From Notospermus geniculatus (taxonomy: Eukaryota > Nemertea > Pilidiophora > Heteronemertea > Lineidae): 64,000 bases of DNA. Position numbers and translations under genes: made by a program. The stretch lies in the NCBI GenBank assembly GCA_002633025.1, contig NMRB01001847.1:37179-101178 (forward strand). Direction: 5' to 3'. The notes under the pieces were generated by a model. That model did no database searches. It saw only the letters and a program-made list of their open reading frames with translations, and was not told the DNA's origin. Shown here in pieces: positions 57,638-64,000 of this stretch (position 1 is the stretch's first letter; the number at the start of each line of letters is the position of its first letter).

Positions 57638-58163
57638 GTAAGAAATGATGGGAAAAACAGACATAAATAGACCATTGTAGAATTTGCAGATCTGCGCACT
57701 TTGCTGAAATCTCAACCCAACCAGAACCTTGATCTGGAACCGGCTGACGTGACGCAATCCATGATTCAGCAATGGTTGACTCTGATGCAACGTACGTCAC
57801 TGTCGTGGGGTTGTTTGCATTTCATCATTCAGTTTCAGACCAAGGTTGTGGTTGAGGTTTCAGAGAAGTGCACAGTTCTTTGTCGTTTACGTCAATTTGA
57901 GAATGGTCTACATGTATATCACATTGTTTTCCCGAGTTTGAGCAGATCCCAATGGATTCACCATAAAATTGTCTTCTGTGGAATATATTTTGAAGAAAAC
58001 TTCCAAAACATTTACCGGTAGTGACTTTCTTTCCGATAGTCTCACATCTTTCACTTGGTAGACAATGAACAGACTTCCAGATGACGATAACAGTCTTTGT
58101 CATCGTCTTCCTGTTTCTGTTCTAAGGTGTGCTTCAATGACATTTCTCTCCATTTCATTCCAG

Positions 58164-60451
58164 GCGGACTTCGACGTGACGATTCCTCCCTTGACAGCCT
58201 CGATCGTGAACTGTACAACAGCGAGATGGACTCAAGCCCGCAGTTAGCAAAGAGTCATCTTTCCCCAACAAACTTGAGCCGAGATTCAGGACTTACGCTA
58301 AGTGATAATCAGCTATATGATGAAAGTGCCGAAAGTGAGAATTCGAACAATAGCGGTGGTCGCCCCGGACAGCCAGAAATCATCTTCAGTCGTGAAGATC
58401 TGTTGATGCCAGTGCCTCCACCGAGGAATAAACGGCGGCGCGGCTCTGAACCGCAGACGAATTTGGATACGCAACGAGTGTTAGCCCGGATGTGCGCAGT
58501 TCCTGGAAATGGTGTGTTGGCGTCTGGGATGGGGCAGGAGAAGCCGCGTGGATCGTTGTGTCACAGTATGTCTGGGGATGTGTTTAGGACAATGAAGCAT
58601 GGCGGACAGCTTCAGGCAAAGAAACTCTCGATGGAATCTCTCCGGAGTGTTGAGGAGAATTCAGAATCGGAATTCTCAACGGACTTTGAACGGTTTCAGT
58701 CCTCAGGAGACATTGGCGTGTTACGAAAATCATCAAGCGGTGCTAAGTTGTTTTTTGATGAGGATATGGTGATGACGCATCGTCCTGGGGATGCCGTGCC
58801 GTCAGCAGCACGCGGCAGTTTGACAGTGAATTGTGATAGGCGGAGATCATCAAATGAATACTCATCTCAAGACTCTGACCCGTCGACTCCGAATTCACCG
58901 CACTTGTACCGTAAAGTATGGGGGGCCGATTCGACCGGTGGGTCTAAACTCGGTACCGGTAATCTGAGTGCCAGTTATGGCGGTTCAACGGCCTCGCATC
59001 AGTTCCAAAACAGCTTGAATCCAAACTACGTTCCACAGGCTAGCTCCTCAGCTTCAGGAAAGCTCAATGCTCCCTCACAGTCAGTTTCACGGTCGGCCCC
59101 GTCGACGCCAAATGAGTCATCACCATCGGGTTCCCCACGTGGTTCATTCTCAAAATATTTGTCGAAAGATTCCGATGGATCGTCTCTGCAGGCGTCATCT
59201 TTGGATCGGCTGAGTAATGATTCGGATGGCGACAGCTCCCCGCCTGTGCGATCGTCAAAACCACCAGTGTTGAGCCTGACAAGTGCTCCCGCACAGAAGT
59301 CTGGAAATGGAAAGTATTCCGACACTGTCGGTTGTGGGTCACCACCACCCGACGTAATCTTACGAAATCAGCTCTACAAAGGTCAACAGGAACCGGAACA
59401 AATATTTGACTTTAGCTCTTCAAATACTCTTGAGGTTGATCGTGCGAGACTACCCCATGACAGGGCCAGTAGTTGTTCATCGGACGATGACGATCGGCCA
59501 TCGCAATCAGTTGCGTCGAGTCGGAGCAGTCTGAATTCTGTTGGTTCGCATGATAAAGTCACGGCAACATTGTCGAATGTGGCCATGAGGAAAAACTGTC
59601 AAAAATCGTCGTACGTCGCCAAGTCGTCTAGTGATACAAATGTGCTAAAACAGTTTAACAAGGGTTCGAACCCTATTGTGAAGCAGGACAACGTACAGAA
59701 GCGGCCCGAACGACCGCCGTCGTACCAGGAGGCCATTCACCGTAAGATTCTTCTGAAAAGTGGCAACGGCACGCAGGCTGTGACATACACGGATAAGGAT
59801 GTAGTCGAACAATCAGCAAACAGTGCAAATGCTCGAAAACTGTATGAAGAATCATTGAAGAAGTACAATATGGCGTGCGAGGCATCTTGTACTGATCCCG
59901 CCGCTAAGTCTAGTACGGAATCTCGTGGTTCATTGCCAAAGTATGCAGTTAGTAGTGCTGTTCAAGAAGAGATGCGATCGAAGAGTCCTGGGGCAGTCAG
60001 ACGTTGTCAGAGTGATACGGACAAGATGAAAGACTTAAAACACCATTTCAAAAATCAAGTGTTCTACTCACCAGAGTCGCAGGAGGAAACAGACTTGTCG
60101 AAGGACAAAGAGAAAACGAAACCACAAGTTTCCCGGCAGCAGTCGGGAAGTCGTAGTCCAAGCACGCGGTTTTCTGATTGTACCCCGGTGAGGGTGGATA
60201 AGAACGCAGGGACTGTTCAGTATTATAAAACTCTCGTTAAAACTGCCCCAGAGCCGAATGTTCTGACGCGGAATCCTCCGCCATATCGGCACCCGCCGCC
60301 GCATCACGTTCAAAAAGCCGCCACGAACAAGGAGTCTGTGAAAACTGGTGACGAGGATGATGGGAAACCGCGGTTAAAGAGACAGGGATCCGGTCCCAAA
60401 CCGGCACTTGACCTCGATAAACTTGTCTGTACTGAAGAATCACTTGTGTAA
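58164..60451 (+). CDS. ARHGAP20: ARHGAP20-like exon 12: disordered tail with PDZ ligand
   Basis: 762 residues after acceptor CATTTCATTCCAG, ending TAA (60449-60451). The upstream ATG at 58097 is intronic. The tail is Ser/Pro-rich with a PVPPPR motif (58409-58426, PxPxPR type) immediately followed by RRRGSEP, a 14-3-3-like site that resembles RRCSEP repeats of human ARHGAP20 (recalled). It also has two PPxY motifs, PPSY (59714-59725) and PPPY (60275-60286). The last residues EESLV form a class I PDZ ligand (Ser at -2, Val at 0). Function is inferred to be scaffolding and regulation of the GAP/GEF core. Confidence 0.95.
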
Positions 60452-61899
60452 TGTGATCATTTCGTGTTCGGTGGAAATTCCTGCGTGATTTTTTGTCACC
60501 CAGTGAGACTCAGTATTAGTGTGAGTGAATTTAATCGCCAGTAGAACCTTTAAATTCGAGTGGTCGAGTCTTCACCAGGTGGGCAAAATTTTTGGAGAAA
60601 TTACCGGTATGTGAAGTATGGTCTAAATGTAGCTAAAATAGAAAAAGATTTGAAGAAAAGTTGCTCATTTTGGCAAACTTAATGTTATTTCTTCAAACTT
60701 TTCTCCAAAAATTAGGTCCACATGACTCCGAGTTCTGGTTCAAGTGTTGTTTACGTATGACATGTTTCTACAGACTATATTCTCGCATCCTTTGTCTACG
60801 ACGCGTCACTTGTATTACCGGTACTAGTTACAACATTGCCATTCGTTCATATTTTACATCACCAAGACATCGGCAAGAGCATCATCCCTAAGTGTTGTGT
60901 TGCCGTTAAACTCTCAATGTAGACCGAAATGTAGATCGAAATTCATCGAATTTCGCAACTGACACACATTATAGCCATTTGTAATGGTGTTGTATGTGAG
61001 AAGCATCTAGTTGCATATAAAATACAAAGCTATTGCAGAACAACTGAAGTTCATGCGCAGTTCGTTTGCCCTGAACTGAGTGCATAGTGTATACATGTAG
61101 GTCAGTGCATTAGTATTCTTGGTCGGTGTAGTATGGAACAAACTATAAGCCATGTTCATACAGGCTACTACTTAATACTTAATACATCATGTTGTTTTAT
61201 ATACTCTTCTCCGAAACTGTTCATCGGCAGCTTTTGTCTTATGCTACTTCATGTTGTTTGCCCCAAGAACGGTGACGATGTTACCTATAGTGTATTCAGC
61301 ATGAATAGGGAGAAAATATATGAATAGTTCCCAGTAAAATCATGGTCAAAAATATTACATTGTTGGTTGTCCTCAAACGTTGTCAATTTTTGCAATTTTG
61401 TACGGCTACACTCAGTCACGAATCATCAGCTGTGAACCATCATACGTGAATCATAAGTGTGAACCATCAGTGTGAACCATTTTGAGGAAAACCAGGCCTA
61501 TCAGTTGTTTGATTCAAACGTAGAAATTGTTCTCTGAAGAGCACTGACCTAAGATTCTAGTTTGCTTGGTGTAATTTGCATTTGTTGGTAAAAATGGACA
61601 GTTTGATGCCAAATTATTGACCACAGATCAGATTTAATCCATAATTATCAACAATAACAACACATAAACAGATCCAGTCAGTGGAGACCTCCACTTGTCG
61701 TCTGCTCTCTGTTGTAAGAGGCAAAATGTCTACTTGTGCTCAGTGGGGGCATGTTTAATTGATGGAAGAGCTGTATTGTGCACTTCCAAGTACACTGTAG
61801 CGACAAATATAACTAATACTTTATTCAACCACCCTCCCACTGATTCCGAGTAGAGATACTGCTTTTTACCAGTGGAGTGTCAGTTGGAATGTCCTACAG

Positions 61900-62075
61900 A
61901 ATCTGCCGACGTAGAGGGAGCCACCTAGCGGCAGTAAGACGAACTACAGGAATGCATTACAAAATGTACGTAGTAAATCGGGTCAATTCGCCGACAACGT
62001 AGTTTGTCCCTGGGTTGGAGAGTGGCGCGGTGGCGCCGGCTGTCGAGAAAAAGGGGCAATACCGTGGTCCTTTAA
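61900..62075. repeat. TTAA MITE, AGGAGCACGGTATTG family, copy 3 (5' truncated)
   Basis: GCCGACGTAGAGGGAGCCAC to CAATACCGTGGTCCTTTAA. The right end is intact; the left about 40 bp are missing. Confidence 0.85.
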
Positions 62076-62168
62076 GTCTAAGGTTTACCTTTAGCTATTG
62101 TTGCAGCGCAGAATACAATAGCTTAAAGTGGACCTTAGAATTAAGAAGGCTTCTAGAATACGGGCCCG
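62076..62168. repeat. Foldback MITE, GGGCCGTATTCTAGAA family, truncated
   Basis: The right end GCTTCTAGAATACGGGCCC is intact; the left arm starts only at TCTAAGGTTTACC, just after the TTAA of the preceding MITE. ACAATAGCTTAAAGTGGACC is shared with 63640-63670. Confidence 0.75.
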
Positions 62169-62440
62169 TAGTGTTCTTCTTTCCTGTGGTACGACATTTT
62201 CATGCTATCGCATGATATCACATTCTGAAAATCACCCGAATGGAGGTCGCCATTTGACTGACATCGTGGACTTATGGGAATACAATGTAGCACGGTTCAG
62301 TAACCATGTAACATAGGTAATGCATTAATATGAATATAAATATATGCTAAAAACAATGGTGCCAAAATCTTGGAGCGTGAAGAAACCAAGAATTATATTG
62401 AAGTTACTCAGGAACATTATAAATTATTAATTACTGTTAA

Positions 62441-62491
62441 ATAAAAAAAACGTACTTAGGCGTGTTTGTAAAAACTTGCCTGTGTAATAAA
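62441..62491 (+). terminator. ARHGAP20: Candidate poly(A) signals
   Basis: AATAAA at 62441 and 62486, the first canonical pair after the stop codon on the plus strand. Confidence 0.4.
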
Positions 62492-62581
62492 ACTATCTCC
62501 ATACGAAACTATTGGACAGGTCAAAGGTTATGATGGCTTCTTAAATTCTGCCAAAAACTCTCTTGGTCGTGAAATTGAATA

Positions 62582-62645
62582 CTCGTAGTTGGGGAGACAC
62601 CCACTTGTTGGTGTCTCGTAGTTGGGGAGACACCCACTTGTTGGC
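62582..62645. repeat. 33-bp tandem duplication
   Basis: TCGTAGTTGGGGAGACACCC and ACTTGTTGG occur twice in direct succession with no mismatch. Confidence 0.9.
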
Positions 62646-62944
62646 AAATTCTTGGTGTCTTTAAGGTGTCTATTAATGTTGTATCGTGTTTTTGAGACAT
62701 TCCTAAATCTCCTGGCTCCCTAATCCAAATGAATTCCTGCGATCCACTGTTATGTCTTCCAAGTTTTCATTGGTTAAATCTCGGTGCTTCGTGTGAGAAA
62801 TTTTCTGTACGATATGTACATGTATTTTGATGTTATGACTTACCTTACTCATTTGCTGCTATGGTCACTTCGCTCTGGTCACTTTACATTTGGACTATGC
62901 TTCAGGTAGCGCATTCCGAAGGCGTAGCAAAATCAGCCCTTAGT

Positions 62945-63235
62945 GGTTCAAGATGTGGTGACATTGGTAGTGAGCGAGTTATACTCTCACTGATGACACC
63001 ATTAGTGAGTGAGTGACACTGGTAGTGAGCGAGTTATACTCTCACTGATGACACCAGAAGTAAGTGAGTGACATTAGTAGTGAGCGAGTTATACTCTCAC
63101 TGATGACAACAGTAGTGAGTGACACTGGTAGTGAGCGAGTTATACTCTCACTGATGACACCATTAGTGAGTGAGTGACATTGGTAGTGAGCGAGTTATAC
63201 TCTCAATGACACCAATAGTGAGTGAGCAAGGTAAG
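62945..63235. repeat. 61-bp minisatellite, about 4.5 units
   Basis: Units contain GGTAGTGAGCGAGTTATACT, CTCACTGATGACACC and AGTGAGTGAGTGACA with few substitutions; the last unit has lost several bases. Confidence 0.92.
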
Positions 63236-63581
63236 AAGTGTGATTTTCGTACATTTGGAAGAGATTTTTTCACAGTGGAGTAAGCATTCATATCGTATCT
63301 TCTACGGTACCGCAGTTGATGTGTTTGGCGTCTTTATATTCTTCTATGGCGTGGAAATCTCATTTCTTGTAAACTGAATCTCAGCTTTAGTCTAAAGGTT
63401 ATGTCCTTCCATTGTTTACTGGTGATGCATTTGCCTCCTGTGTGAAGCCCTTTCTGTGTTGTGACCAAAAATGACTTAACGGTCCTTCTTTTTAAAAGGT
63501 TGGGAATGATGGCTGTGTCAGGCCGCTGTTGGAAATCACTGAAGATGCTGTTTGATTTTGACCAAATTCCATTTAGGCCAA

Positions 63582-63701
63582 GGCCCGTATTCTAGAACGT
63601 TCCTTAACGTTAAGGTCGACCTTAAGTCTATTGTAAAACCATCGAGAACAATAGATTTAAGGTGGACCTTAATGTTAAGGAACGTTCTAGAATATGGCCC
63701 C
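63582..63701. repeat. Foldback MITE, GGGCCGTATTCTAGAA family, intact
   Basis: GGCCCGTATTCTAGAACGTT and CCTTAACGTTAAGG on the left are mirrored by CCTTAATGTTAAGGAACG and TTCTAGAATATGGCCC on the right. Confidence 0.9.
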
Positions 63702-64000
63702 AAAGGCTGAAAGGGGAAACACATTCTTTCCCAAAGAATCATCCCTCTTCAAATGAGGCACCACTAGCCATATGAAAAGCAAGGACAGGCCTTAAAAGTT
63801 GTATCAAAAATAGATAAGGGATGCACTCTCTTAGGCCTATCTATTTTTGGTTATATTCAACGAACTTTGGTTGCTACCAAGTAAGTCCAACGTGAATGGC
63901 TTGTGGAAATAAGATGGGAAAAGGGATTTTCGACGAGTATCTTATGTTGGGGGTTTCTGCAAAAGAAATCCCTGGATTATGTGTGAGGGTAAAAGTAATT
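63702..64000. other. No supported gene
   Basis: Only a short inverted pair (AAAAATAGATA near 63807 and TATCTATTTTTGG near 63838) is seen. Confidence 0.5.

Larger units (their letters stand above)
8823..60451 (+). other. ARHGAP20: ARHGAP20-like DH-PH-RA-RhoGAP gene locus
   Basis: Twelve exons with canonical GT/AG borders join in frame to 2,265 codons. Introns 1-6 are phase 0, 7 and 8 phase 1, 9 and 10 phase 0, and 11 phase 1. The product order is a disordered N-terminus, the end of a DH domain, PH, RA, RhoGAP and a disordered tail. Colinear similarity to vertebrate ARHGAP20 (recalled, not searched) runs from an RRRSAPS motif through PH, RA and GAP. In mammals this protein is a Rap1-responsive GAP for Rho. 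The link of exon 1 to exon 2 across 34 kb is inferred from matching phase, absence of a terminator, and shared PxPxPR and RPPxY motifs in exons 1 and 12. A complete DH domain would need further exons in intron 1. Confidence 0.85.
60452..62510 (+). other. ARHGAP20: Probable 3' UTR
   Basis: After the stop no splice or coding signal is seen. The first canonical AATAAA signals are at 62441-62446 and 62486-62491, which would give a 3' UTR of about 2 kb that includes MITE remnants at 61900-62168. Variant signals upstream (for example ATATAAA near 61016) could give shorter forms. Confidence 0.5.

Noticed and set aside
58097-58163. Upstream ATG extension of exon 12
   Set aside because: The reading crosses the acceptor tract; the spliced frame from exon 11 enters at 58164 in phase.

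Overview
This is animal nuclear DNA. It has spliced exons with GT/AG borders, a first intron of about 34 kb, tRNA-derived SINEs, many foldback MITEs, minisatellites, one assembly gap (47072-47864) and isolated N calls. The dense mixture of short TTAA-flanked and other inverted-repeat elements, with frequent 'taggcct', 'tacatgta' and 'taccggta' words, suggests a marine invertebrate (a non-vertebrate deuterostome or a lophotrochozoan). The species cannot be named from the sequence alone.

One protein-coding gene is well supported, on the plus strand from 8962 to 60451, with 12 confident coding exons (2,265 codons). It is a homologue of vertebrate ARHGAP20 (RA-RhoGAP). Exon 1 is a giant exon encoding an 869-residue low-complexity N-terminus that begins with an N-myristoylation-type sequence. 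After the 34-kb intron come the C-terminal end of a Dbl-homology (RhoGEF) domain (exons 2-3), a PH domain (exons 4-5), a Ras-association domain (exons 5-8), a RhoGAP domain with its arginine finger (exons 9-11), and a 762-residue disordered tail (exon 12) ending in a class I PDZ ligand. Three PxPxPR motifs (CIN85/CD2AP SH3 type) and three PPxY motifs (WW type) are spread over exons 1 and 12. As far as I recall, vertebrate ARHGAP20 lacks a DH domain, so the DH-PH-RA-RhoGAP order, a possible GEF plus GAP in one chain, is the main biological point of the window. The amino-terminal helices of the DH domain were not found. One further exon (32703-32864) is a plausible but weaker candidate.

Layout: 1-7000 is repeat-bearing 5' flank (foldback at 71, AGGTCA minisatellite at 1.5-1.8 kb, TTAA MITE at 2.4 kb, dispersed repeat at 3.1-3.6 kb, 60-bp minisatellite at 4.7-5.3 kb). 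7000-8822 is mostly unique and probably holds the promoter and 5' UTR exon(s). 8823-11568 is exon 1. 11569-45419 is intron 1, which is largely a graveyard of MITEs and also carries two speculative exons and a YY1-like ATGGCGGC start. 45420-60451 holds the compact domain-coding exons, with MITEs filling most introns. 60452 to about 62.5 kb is the 3' UTR. 62.5-64 kb is flank with a 61-bp minisatellite. No second gene is firmly supported.

Inferred working of the gene product: lipid anchoring at the N-terminus, scaffolding through SH3, WW and PDZ ligands, control by a Ras-family GTPase (Rap1 in the mammalian protein) through the RA domain, and GTP hydrolysis on a Rho-family GTPase through the intact GAP domain, possibly coupled to GEF activity.
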